Of a stretch of 64,000 bases of DNA, positions 19,822-27,582 are shown piece after piece. The translations under genes were made by a program, and so were the position numbers. The stretch lies in contig CAVQEZ010000016.1 of assembly GCA_963711635.1 (NCBI GenBank), positions 62,001-126,000 of the forward strand, in the 5' to 3' direction. The stretch's first letter is position 1; each line of letters begins with the position of its first letter. The stretch comes from CADEED01 sp963711635 (lineage in GTDB: Bacteria; Pseudomonadota; Gammaproteobacteria; Steroidobacterales; Steroidobacteraceae). Below the pieces are notes generated by a model. The model saw only the letters and a program-made list of their open reading frames with translations, searched no databases and was not told the DNA's origin.

Positions 19822-19846
19822 AAAAAAACCGCCCCGAAGGGCGGTT
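19822..19846 (-). terminator. rho-independent terminator of the cellulase gene
   Basis: An 8-bp stem AACCGCCC / GGGCGGTT with a CGAA loop at 19827-19846. On the minus strand it is followed by seven U (A run 19822-19828). It lies about 75 bp after the cellulase stop and just past the kinase stop of the opposite strand. Confidence 0.85.
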
Positions 19847-19864
19847 AAGGGAGAGCTCCTTTGC

Positions 19865-19895
19865 CCGGGGCACTGGCGCGGCGCCAGTGCCCCGG
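19865..19895. repeat. perfect 15-bp palindrome between convergent genes
   Basis: CCGGGGCACTGGCGC, one G, then the exact reverse complement. It stands between the 3' ends of the kinase and the cellulase genes. No U run follows on either strand, so it is not a standard terminator by itself. It could be a second transcription barrier or a REP-like element. Confidence 0.6.
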
Positions 19896-19922
19896 ACGCG
19901 GGATCGGTCGGGATAGATGGGT

Positions 19923-22900
19923 CTATCTACCCCAGAGCCTGTTCAGCAGGTTCGTCTTGCGCTGATCGAAGGCGCGCCACTCACCCCAGCCCGATTCATT
20001 GCTGATCGGGTCATAGGCGTGGCCATACCAGCCGGCGGTGTCGCCGGACTCCGGATTGATCGACCAGTAGCAGCCCTCGATACCTTTCTCGACCATGTAG
20101 TCACGAAGGCGTTCTGCCACTGCGCATCGACTCCCGGCGTGATGTGGCTCCAGCGGTCGCGGTCGCGGATGCTGGCCTGGCCCAGCGGCCAGTCCAGGTT
20201 GCCGCCGAACTCACCGACCACGATGGCGTAATCCTGAGCTGCTTCAGATATCCGAAGTGCTCTTCCCAGCCTGCGCGCAGCAGCGTCGGGTTGATCACGA
20301 TGCTGCAGTCCAGCATCGCCGGCCGCGTCACCTTCCAGGCCGGCGCACGCTGCCTGCGCCGGATCCATGAACATCTTCTGCACGAACACCGACGGACCGT
20401 AGGTGTGCGGTGAGATACACCAGCCGGTCCCTCGGCATGGTCGGCGGGTTGGCGCCCGCCTCGAACAGGTTCTCGCCCCAGTTCGGGTTGGTGTCGGCAC
20501 TGCCATGCGGCACCGGCGTCATCGTGGTCGGCGTGCCGTCCTGCGTGCCCGCATTGGTGCCAATGCCCTGCACGAACAGCAGCGTGTTGGGGTTCACCGC
20601 GTTGATCGCCGTGTACGCCTGCTCGGTCGAGCGTCTTCCACTCCGCCCAGGTGTAGTCATGCGGCTCGTTGTAGATGTCGATGCCGATGATGTTGTCCAC
20701 GCCGAGCGGCGTGCCGAGGCCCGCCAGCGTGCGCAGGTTGTCCAGCCACATGCGTCGGTGTTGTACGGATGCGTGGTGGTCACCGTCGATGGATTGCCCG
20801 TCGCCGCGCACGAGTAGTTCTCGCGCTTGAAGTCGTAGTTGTCGCGGTCGGCATCGACCCACGGCGGACGCGCATCGAGGCGGCCCTTTCTCCAGCCCAC
20901 GTAGTTCGAGCAGGAGTGGATGTCGAGCATCACCTCGATGTTGGCCGCGTCCGCGGCCCGGATCATCTGTCTCGAGCGCCAGCCGCGAGTTGGCGATGCG
21001 CACCGAGGAATGATTCTTCAGCACGTTGCCCGTGCCCTGCGGATCGTTCGCGTTGAGCGTCTGCGGAACCAGCGGCAGCCGGATCACGTTGATGCCCATG
21101 CCGGCGATCTCCGTCATGGTCTGCGCGATCGTGCGGCCGGTACCCTGGCCACCGTTCGCCCAGGAGGTGTTGCCGATGTACTGCTCCATCGGCCGCACCG
21201 CTCGGATTGGTCGGGTCGTCGGAGGGCTCATGCCGTCCTTCGAGTCCGAACCAGGAGCCGCAACGCACCGGGAACACCGTGCCGTTCTTGGTGATGCGTC
21301 CCTGCGGGTTCACGCGGAAGACCGCGCCCTGCGCGCCCACCGTGAAGCTCACGGGCGCGCTGGTGGTGCTCAGCGCCGGACTGCCGTTGTCGACCGCCGT
21401 CGCAGTGACCGTGTGGCTGCCTGCCGCCACGCCGTTGGCCGTGAACGTATAGGGCGACGTCGTGTCGCTACCCACCACCGTCGTGCTGCCATCGAGCCGG
21501 AAGTCCACGCGTACCACTGCGCCGCCCGGGTCAGTGGCGTTCGCCGCCAGCGGAATCGCAGCACCGGCCGCGAAGCTCTGGTTGGCGGTCGGGCTGGTGA
21601 CCGACGCTGTCGGCGGAGTGTTGCCACCACCGCCCACCGTGAAGGTGACCGCGGTGCTGGTCGTGCTCAGCGCCGGGCTGCCATTGTCGACCGCCGTGGC
21701 GGTGACGGTGTGGCTGCCGGTGGCGAGTCCCGCCGGCACGCTGAAGGTGTAGGGCGAGGTCGTATCGCTGCCCACCACCGTGGTGCTGCCGTCGAGACGG
21801 AAGTCCACGCGGATCACTGCGCCGCCTGGGTCGGTGGCGGTTGCCGCCAGCGGAATCGCAGCACCGGCCGCGAAGTTCTGGTTGGCGGTCGGGCTGGTGA
21901 CCGACGCCGTCGGCGGAGTGTTGCCACCGGCGCCGACCGTGAAGGTGACTGCCGCGCTGGTCGTGCTCAGTGCCGGGCTGCCATTGTCGACCGCCGTGGC
22001 GGTGACGGTGTGGCTGCCGGTGGCGAGTCCCGCGGGCACGCTGAAGGTGTAGGGCGAGGTCGTGTCGCTGCCCACCACCGTCGTGCTGCCGTCGAGCCGG
22101 AAGTCCACGCGCACCACTGCGCCGCCTGGGTCAGTGGCGTTCGCCGCCAGCGGAATTGCGGTGTTGGCCGCGAAGTTCTGGTTGGCGGTCGGGCTGGTGA
22201 CCGACGCTGTCGGCGGAGTGTTGCCACCGGCGCCGACCGTGAAGGTGACTGCCGCGCTGGTCGTGCTCAGTGCCGGGGTGCCATTGTCGACCGCCGTCGC
22301 GGTCACGGTGTGCGTGCCGTTGGCGAGACCCGCGGGCCGTGTGAAGGTGTAGGGCGAGGTCGTGTCGCTGCCCACCACCGTCGTGCTGCCATCGATCCGG
22401 AAGTCCACGCGGACCACCGCGCCGCCCGGGTCCGCGGCGTTGGCCGCGAGCGGAATCGCGGTATTGGCCGCGAAGTTCTGGTTGGCCGTTGGGCTGGTGA
22501 CCGAAACCGTCGGTGGCGTATTGGCGGGCGTATTGCCGATGGTGCAGGCCGTGCCATTCAGCGTGAAGGCCGTGGGCGGATTGTTGGTGCCATTGAACGT
22601 GCCGTTGAAGGCCACCTGGAAGACGCCGTTCGAGGGAATCGACTGGTTCCAGGCGGCATTGCTCGCGGCCGTAACGGTGGTTCCCGACTGCGTGACCGAC
22701 ACGGGCCAGCCGTTCTGCAGCTGCTGGCCATTCGGAAAGTTGAACACCAGCGACCAGCCATTCGTGATGGCGGCGCCTGTGTTGCGGATGTCGATACTCG
22801 CGCCGAAGCCGTTGCCGCCCACCCAGGTGGGCCATTGATAAGTGATGTTGCAACTTTGCGCATACGCGGTCGATGCACTCCCGACCGCCATGATTGCAGT

Positions 22901-22930
22901 GGCTAACAACCACCGGATTGAACGAGGCAT
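19923..22930 (-). pseudogene. GH5 cellulase with CBM2-like and four Ig-like modules, eight frameshifts
   Basis: A modular secreted cellulase. The start at 22930 has an AGGAG site and a signal peptide ending in TAYAQ. A CBM2-like cellulose-binding module follows (CNITYQWPTWVGGNGFGASI, NGWSLVFNFPNG). Then come four nearly identical Ig-like repeats and a GH5 barrel. The GH5 part keeps ISWFG-like GSWFGLEGRHEP, NVIRLPLVPQTL, the acid/base in IDIYNEPHDYTW, HTYGPSVF and the nucleophile in IVVGEFGGNLDWP, ending NLLNRLWGR. To read it, the frame must change near 21192, 20974, 20757, 20628, 20410, 20306, 20244 and 20112. Five are extra bases and three are missing bases. Conservation of every catalytic block argues for assembly errors rather than ageing decay. 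Confidence 0.88.
21330..22527 (-). repeat. four tandem 300-bp repeats coding Ig-like modules
   Basis: The same sequence recurs with an exact 300-bp period (for example the TCGTGCTGCC blocks at 21481, 21781, 22081 and 22381). Each unit encodes about 100 residues with NTPPTASVTSPTANQNF, IPLAANATDPGGAVVRVDF and SHTVTATAVDNGSPALS. These are Big/cadherin-like linker domains between the CBM and the GH5 barrel. Divergence between copies is low and mostly third-position, pointing to recent duplication or gene conversion. Confidence 0.9.
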
Positions 22931-23525
22931 AGAAATTTCTCCTGGTAGCACCATTACCAATGGCTCGTCCGGATCCGGGAGTGCAACGCGCGGGACGCGC
23001 GTGCCAGCGACACGTGCGTTCCGTGCACTGGTAAAGAGTCACTCCATGGATCGCAGCTGTCGCGCGTCGCGACGACAACCGCTGTCAGTCGAGATCCCCC
23101 TGTGAAACGCGATCCAAATTACCCGCGAGGACAACGCTGTCTATACGTAAACACCGCTGTCTCTTTTTTTGACTATTTTGTCTCGCAAGGTGGCCGCGTT
23201 GTCTCGCGCCGTGGCTGTGTCCATTCGCGGCGGAACGCGCGCCGGCAGTGAGCACATCCGTGCATTCCGCGTTTCTCCGATTGACGACGCATGGCGTTCG
23301 TGCCGTGCGACGCGTGGCGCCGAACGCCTAACAACCTTGCCGATCGCCGCGGCGAGTAGTTTGATGTCGCGGCGGGCTGGCGCGGCTGCATGATGTGCCG
23401 CGAGGTTCTGGCGCATGTGCCCCGCGGACGCAATAAGCAGCAGGGCCAATCCCGCTGGCGCCCCCGCGGTTGCATTGTTGCGATGCGGCCGAGTGCCAGG
23501 CCGAGTCCCTGCGACGGAGGTCCGC
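22931..23525. other. 595-bp gap without a convincing gene; divergent promoter region
   Basis: No open frame here has a believable start, ribosome site and protein-like composition. The region carries the promoters of the cellulase (leftward) and of the DUF3313-like lipoprotein (rightward). It contains AT-richer sequence at 23090-23190 with direct repeats (see the regulatory entry). It also has a non-coding copy of the CCTAACAA octamer at 23327-23334. Confidence 0.6.
23075..23162. promoter_or_regulatory. direct repeats upstream of the cellulase gene
   Basis: ACAACGCTGTCT (23131-23142) and ACACCGCTGTCT (23151-23162) are spaced by 20 bp, two helical turns. A related ACAACCGCTGTC lies at 23075-23086. 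Their position 145-230 bp upstream of the cellulase start suggests binding sites for an activator or repressor. The binding protein is unknown. Confidence 0.4.
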
Positions 23526-24182
23526 ATGTTTCGTACCAAGATCCTGGCGATTCCTGCCGGCCTCACCGTCCTGCTGCTGAGCGCCTGTGTCATCGCGCCG
23601 AGCGCCGGCCCCACCACCCCGGATGGCCTGCAAAAGCGCGCGAACAGCCGTGTCGACAGCGTCTACGCGGCTCCGGGCGCTTCGCTGGCGCGTTATCGGC
23701 GAGTGATGCTCGACGAGCTGGATGTGGCCTTCAAGGCCGACTGGCAGCAACGGCGACCGGAGATTTCCGGGCTGGAAATCGGCGACATCCGTACGCTGGC
23801 CGCCAGCCTGTTTCGCGCGGCCTTTTCGGCCGAACTGGAGAAGGGCGGTTACGCCATCGTGAGCGCGCCGGCGCCCGATGTGCTGCGGGTCAATGCCGCA
23901 GTCGTCGACGTGGACTTCGTGCCCGCCAGCGCGGCGGCCGCGTCGGTGGGCGGCAAGTACATCGTTTCGACGGCGGACATCAGCCTGGTCGCTGAATTGC
24001 GGGATTCGACCAGTGGCGCCATGCTGGCGCGCGTCGTCGATCGCAATCGCGGTCGGAACGTGGGCAATCTCGAAATGGCGAACGAGCAGAGCACGTCAAA
24101 GGAAGCGCTGCAGGCGTTCACGACCTGGGCCGGCCTGTTGCGCGAAGCCATGGACTCGGCGCGCGAGCCACTGTCCAAATGA
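23526..24182 (+). CDS. DUF3313-like lipoprotein
   Basis: A 218-residue lipoprotein. The ATG at 23526 is preceded by GGAGGTCCGC. The signal sequence ends in the lipobox LLLSAC, so Cys is lipid-modified. The mature part (SLARYRRVMLDELDVAFKAD, GYAIVSAPAPDVLRVNAAVVDVDF, ISLVAELRDSTSGAMLARVVDR) resembles DUF3313 outer-membrane-associated lipoproteins of unknown function. Its stop overlaps the start of the next lipoprotein gene by 4 bp (ATGA), so the two are translationally coupled. Confidence 0.78.
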   Translation: MFRTKILAIPAGLTVLLLSACVIAPSAGPTTPDGLQKRANSRVDSVYAAPGASLARYRRVMLDELDVAFKADWQQRRPEISGLEIGDIRTLAASLFRAAFSAELEKGGYAIVSAPAPDVLRVNAAVVDVDFVPASAAAASVGGKYIVSTADISLVAELRDSTSGAMLARVVDRNRGRNVGNLEMANEQSTSKEALQAFTTWAGLLREAMDSAREPLSK

Positions 24183-24622
24183 ACACCAGCTGGCGCCTGC
24201 GGCTGGCCGCCGCTGCCGCGGTGGCGTTGACCGCCTGCACTTCCACTGCGCCGGTGATTCCTGCCTCCACACCCGCCGGCCTCGAAGGCACTTCCTGGCG
24301 CCTGGTGCAGATCAGCATGAGCGACGGCACCACTCGTGCCGCGATCGAGCGATCGCGCTACACCATAGGCTTCGGTAGCGAGGGCCTCCTCAACGTACGT
24401 TTCGACTGCAATCGCGGGCGCGGTAGTTGGAAGTCCTCGGGTCCAGGAAACCTCGAGTTCGGGTCGCTGGCGTTGACCCGCGCGCTTTGCCCGGTGGGAT
24501 CCCTGCACGACGACCTGGTTCGACAGTGGCCGTATGTTCGTTCTTATCTGATCAAGGACGGGCGACTATTCCTGTCGTTGATGGCCGATGGTGGAACCAT
24601 CGAGTTCGAGCCGGCGCCCTGA
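24179..24622 (+). CDS. META-domain lipoprotein
   Basis: A 147-residue lipoprotein with lipobox ALTAC (Cys20). The mature domain is META/HslJ-like: LEGTSWRLVQI, YTIGFGSEGLLNVRFDCNRGRGSW, LALTRALCPVGS and LFLSLMADGGTIEFEPAP. In HslJ and relatives this domain is linked to heat or novobiocin resistance, but here the role is unknown. It overlaps the upstream lipoprotein gene and lies 17 bp ahead of the phospholipase D-like gene, so three envelope genes probably form one operon. Confidence 0.85.
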   Translation: MNTSWRLRLAAAAAVALTACTSTAPVIPASTPAGLEGTSWRLVQISMSDGTTRAAIERSRYTIGFGSEGLLNVRFDCNRGRGSWKSSGPGNLEFGSLALTRALCPVGSLHDDLVRQWPYVRSYLIKDGRLFLSLMADGGTIEFEPAP

Positions 24623-24639
24623 ATATTTTCGTGCGCCGA

Positions 24640-26157
24640 ATGCTCGTCTGCATGCCGCTGATGATCGCCTCCGGCTGCGCCAGCCTGCCTGAGCATCCGG
24701 AGCTTCCGCCCCAGATTTCGCTACCACCCGGTTCTGATGCGCCGCTCGATCTCATGCTGTCGGAGGCCGAATCACAGCATGCCGGCGAAGCGGGCTTCAG
24801 GCTGGTGGTCGAGGGCATGGAGGCCTTCGTGATCCGCGCGCACAGCGCGACCCTGGCCGCGCGCAGTCTCGACGTCCAGAGCTACATCTGGCATGCCGAT
24901 GCCACCGGCCGGTACCTCGCGCAGGTGCTGCTGGCGGCAGCCGATCGCGGCGTGCGCGTGCGCCTGCTGCTCGACGATCTCGACGCGCGCGCCAAGAACG
25001 CCGGGTTCGGCGCGCTCGCGGCACACGGCAATATCGAAGTACGTTTGTTCAATCCTTTCGCCACGCGCAGCGGCGGTCTGCGCCTGGCCGGCGAGGGCCT
25101 GCGCGACTTCGGGCGCATCAATCGCCGCATGCACAACAAGAGCTGGATTGCCGACAATCGCATCGCGCTGGTGGGCGGTCGCAATCTCGGCGACGAATAC
25201 TTCACCGCCAGCGACCAGGTGAATTTCGTCGACCTGGATTTCGCGATGATCGGGCCGGTGGTGCGCGACGTGACGGCCTCGTTCGACCGCTTCTGGAACT
25301 CTCCGGCCGCCTGGCCGCTGGAAGCGCTCGATGAGGAGCTGGTCAGCGAGCAGGCGCTGGCGACGCTGCGCGCAAAGCTCGCCGAATACACGGCCGGCGC
25401 GCAACAGAGCGCGTACGCACAGGCCTTGCGCGCCAACGACGGCATCCGGCGGCTGGTCGCGGGCGACTGGGCGCTGCGATGGTCGTCGAAGTACCGGTTC
25501 ATCTCCGACGATCCCGCCAAGGTCACCATGCAGAAGAAGGATGCGGCACGTGCCGTCGTGGCCGCGGCGGTCGTGCAGCTGCTGCGCAATGCGCGCAGCT
25601 CGCTGGAGATCATCTCGCCTTACTTCGTGCCCGGCGATGAAGGGAGCGAAGTGCTGATCGCGCGCGCCAAGGCCGGCGCGGCCGTGCAGGTGTTGACCAA
25701 TTCTCTGGCGGCGAATGACGTGGCCACCGTGCACGGCGGGTATTCGCGCCATCGCAAGGCTTTGCTCGAAGGCGGCGTGCAGCTCTTCGAGCTGAAGCCT
25801 CTGGCAGGGGACCAGCCCACGAGTTTTTCCGGATCGTCGGGCGCCAGCCTGCATACCAAGGCGCTGGCCACGGATGGCAACATGCTTTTCGTAGGCAGCT
25901 ACAACCTCGATCCACGCTCCACCTGGCTCAACTGCGAGCAGGGCGTGCTGGTCGAGGACGCGGTATTGGCCGCGCAGCTCAACGGAATTTTCCGACTGCA
26001 ATCCGCTGCCCATCGGGCCTGGAAAGTCACGCTCGACGCGGGCGAGCTGCGCTGGAATGACGGCGGCGAGACCCTGGATTCCGAACCGAGCGCATCGGCG
26101 TGGCGAAAATTCCAGGCCTGGTTCGCGCGTGCGTTTCATCTCGACGCGCAGCTCTAA
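24640..26157 (+). CDS. phospholipase D-family protein, cardiolipin synthase C-like lipoprotein
   Basis: A protein of 505 residues from the ATG at 24640 (GTG 24631 is possible). It begins with a lipoprotein signal ending ASGC (Cys13). Two HKD motifs are present: H165-x-K167-x4-D172 in HNKSWIADNRIALVGGRNLGDEY, and H405-x-K407-x4-D412 in HTKALATDGNMLFVGSYNLDPRS. This two-domain layout with YIWHADATGRYL at the front matches ClsC/YmdC-type cardiolipin synthases, which condense phosphatidylglycerol with another phospholipid. A periplasm-facing lipoprotein version would act at the membrane surface. It follows two lipoprotein genes. Confidence 0.88.
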   Translation: MLVCMPLMIASGCASLPEHPELPPQISLPPGSDAPLDLMLSEAESQHAGEAGFRLVVEGMEAFVIRAHSATLAARSLDVQSYIWHADATGRYLAQVLLAAADRGVRVRLLLDDLDARAKNAGFGALAAHGNIEVRLFNPFATRSGGLRLAGEGLRDFGRINRRMHNKSWIADNRIALVGGRNLGDEYFTASDQVNFVDLDFAMIGPVVRDVTASFDRFWNSPAAWPLEALDEELVSEQALATLRAKLAEYTAGAQQSAYAQALRANDGIRRLVAGDWALRWSSKYRFISDDPAKVTMQKKDAARAVVAAAVVQLLRNARSSLEIISPYFVPGDEGSEVLIARAKAGAAVQVLTNSLAANDVATVHGGYSRHRKALLEGGVQLFELKPLAGDQPTSFSGSSGASLHTKALATDGNMLFVGSYNLDPRSTWLNCEQGVLVEDAVLAAQLNGIFRLQSAAHRAWKVTLDAGELRWNDGGETLDSEPSASAWRKFQAWFARAFHLDAQL

Positions 26158-26196
26158 CCCGCAATGCACTATGCTCGCCCGCCAACGGGGGTGAGC

Positions 26197-26961
26197 ATGA
26201 TCAAGCGGTTCATATTGATGGCGGCATTGTTGCCGGGTGCGGCCGCCGCCGCGGACGAATGGCATTCGCTGTTCAACGGCAGGGACCTTTCGGGCTGGAC
26301 CGCCAAGATCGCCAAACATCCGGTCGGCGAAAACTACGCCAACACCTTTCGTGTCGAAGACGGCGTGCTCAAGGTGGGCTACGACAAGTACGGCAGATTC
26401 GACGGCCAGTTCGGGCACCTGTACTCGAACCAGCCGTATTCAAACTACATCCTGCGGCTGGAGTACAAGATCGCCGGCAGCGCCATCGCCGATTCGCCGC
26501 CCTGGGCCAAGCTCAACAGTGGCGTGATGGTGCATTCGCAGTCGCCGCTCAGCATGAAAGTGGAGCAGGCGTTTCCGGTCAGCATGGAATTCCAGTTCCT
26601 GTCCGTGGGCGCCACCGCCGGCCGGCAGACCGGCAATGTGTGCACGCCGGGCACCAACCTGGAGATGAAGGGCAAGGTGCTCGAAGATCACATCATCGAT
26701 TCGTCGTCGAAACTCTTTCCGCAGGATGAGTGGGTGACGGCGGAGATCGAGGTGCGCGGCAACGATGAAATCATCCACCGCATCAATGGCGTCGAAGTAT
26801 TGCGATACCAGCATCCGCAGCTCGACCCGCGCGACGCGGATGCCCAGGCCCTGATCGCCGCCGGCGCTCCGCTGCAGCTTTCTTTTGGCCATATCGCGTT
26901 GCAGGCCGAGAGCCAGCCCATCTGGTTCCGCAACATCCGGATCAAGCCGCTGCCCAGGTGA
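26197..26961 (+). CDS. DUF1080 (3-keto-disaccharide hydrolase-like) exported protein
   Basis: A 254-residue protein from the ATG at 26197, with a signal peptide ending AAAADEW. The mature part is a DUF1080 concanavalin-like beta-sandwich: WHSLFNGRDLSGWTAKI, FRVEDGVLKVGY, YSNYILRLEYKI, LNSGVMVHS, a VCTPGTNLE block, and HRINGVEVLRYQHP with a C-terminal LQAESQPIWFRNIRIKPL. Members act on or bind 3-keto-glycosides and similar sugars in the periplasm. It starts 39 bp after the phospholipase D-like gene. Confidence 0.88.
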   Translation: MIKRFILMAALLPGAAAAADEWHSLFNGRDLSGWTAKIAKHPVGENYANTFRVEDGVLKVGYDKYGRFDGQFGHLYSNQPYSNYILRLEYKIAGSAIADSPPWAKLNSGVMVHSQSPLSMKVEQAFPVSMEFQFLSVGATAGRQTGNVCTPGTNLEMKGKVLEDHIIDSSSKLFPQDEWVTAEIEVRGNDEIIHRINGVEVLRYQHPQLDPRDADAQALIAAGAPLQLSFGHIALQAESQPIWFRNIRIKPLPR

Positions 26962-27057
26962 CTTAATCAGCCCATCTCCCCGACCCGGAACGCAATTTAG
27001 TTCCAAGGATCTGATGAAGGCAGCCGTCTATCACATGAGATCCAACAAGAAGCCGGG

Positions 27058-27582
27058 ATGGACGAACGAGACCTAATCAGCCGCGCGCAGGCCGGGGACC
27101 CGACCGCCTTCGGCGAGTTATTGGACTCGTACTACGCCACCATCTTTCGCTTCGCGTGGAGATGGTCCCGTCATCGCGCCAACGCCGAGGACATCGCGCA
27201 GCTGGCCTGCATCAAGCTGGCAAACAGCCTGGCGCAGTATCGATTCCAGGCGGCCTTTGCCACCTGGCTGTACCGGCTGGTCATCAGCTGCGCGCAGGAC
27301 TGGAAGCGCAGTCAGCAGCGGCACGATCACGACGAACTGTTCGACAGCGCCGCGCTCACCGATGGCTCGCAGACCGAGGACCAGATCTATCTCGCTCAGC
27401 TGCTGCTCGAGCTCGAGGATCTCGGTGAAGGCATGAAGGAAACTGCGTTGCTGGTGCACGCCGAGGGAATGAGTCACGCGGAAGCGGGCGAAGTCCTCGG
27501 CGTTTCGGAATCCACGATTTCGTGGCGGATTCACACCATTCGCAGGCACATGGGCAAGCGCGAGGCCGCGGTCAGCGTATGA
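27058..27582 (+). CDS. ECF-type RNA polymerase sigma factor
   Basis: A 174-residue sigma factor. Region 2 is LISRAQAGDPTAFGELLDSYYATIFRFAWRWSRHRANAEDIAQ with the tail FQAAFATWLYRLVISCAQDW. Region 4 is TALLVHAEGMSHAEAGEVLGVSESTISWRIHTIRRHM. It is not associated with an evident FecR-like anti-sigma. Instead the next gene starts inside its last codons (ATGA overlap) and codes a membrane-anchored von Willebrand A protein whose cytosolic N-terminal 80 residues could serve that role. That link is an inference from the coupling and topology. Confidence 0.92.
   Translation: MDERDLISRAQAGDPTAFGELLDSYYATIFRFAWRWSRHRANAEDIAQLACIKLANSLAQYRFQAAFATWLYRLVISCAQDWKRSQQRHDHDELFDSAALTDGSQTEDQIYLAQLLLELEDLGEGMKETALLVHAEGMSHAEAGEVLGVSESTISWRIHTIRRHMGKREAAVSV

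Noticed and set aside
21330..22527. Tandem repeats considered as CRISPR or satellite
   Set aside because: The period is 300 bp, there are no spacers, and the repeats are in frame inside a protein gene.
21026..22906. 626-codon open frame on the plus strand with internal repeats
   Set aside because: It mirrors the cellulase Ig repeats on the other strand. The repeats are caused by the real tandem units and the composition is not protein-like.
23141..23617. 158-codon open frame on the minus strand in the gap before the lipoprotein
   Set aside because: It overlaps the lipoprotein start, has no ribosome site and has a low-complexity basic composition.
24772..26418. 548-codon open frame on the minus strand
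   Set aside because: It lies antisense to the phospholipase D-like gene, which has both HKD motifs.
27013..27076. 20-codon ORF just upstream of the second sigma gene as a leader peptide
   Set aside because: It overlaps the sigma start and has no attenuator-like hairpin. There is not enough evidence.
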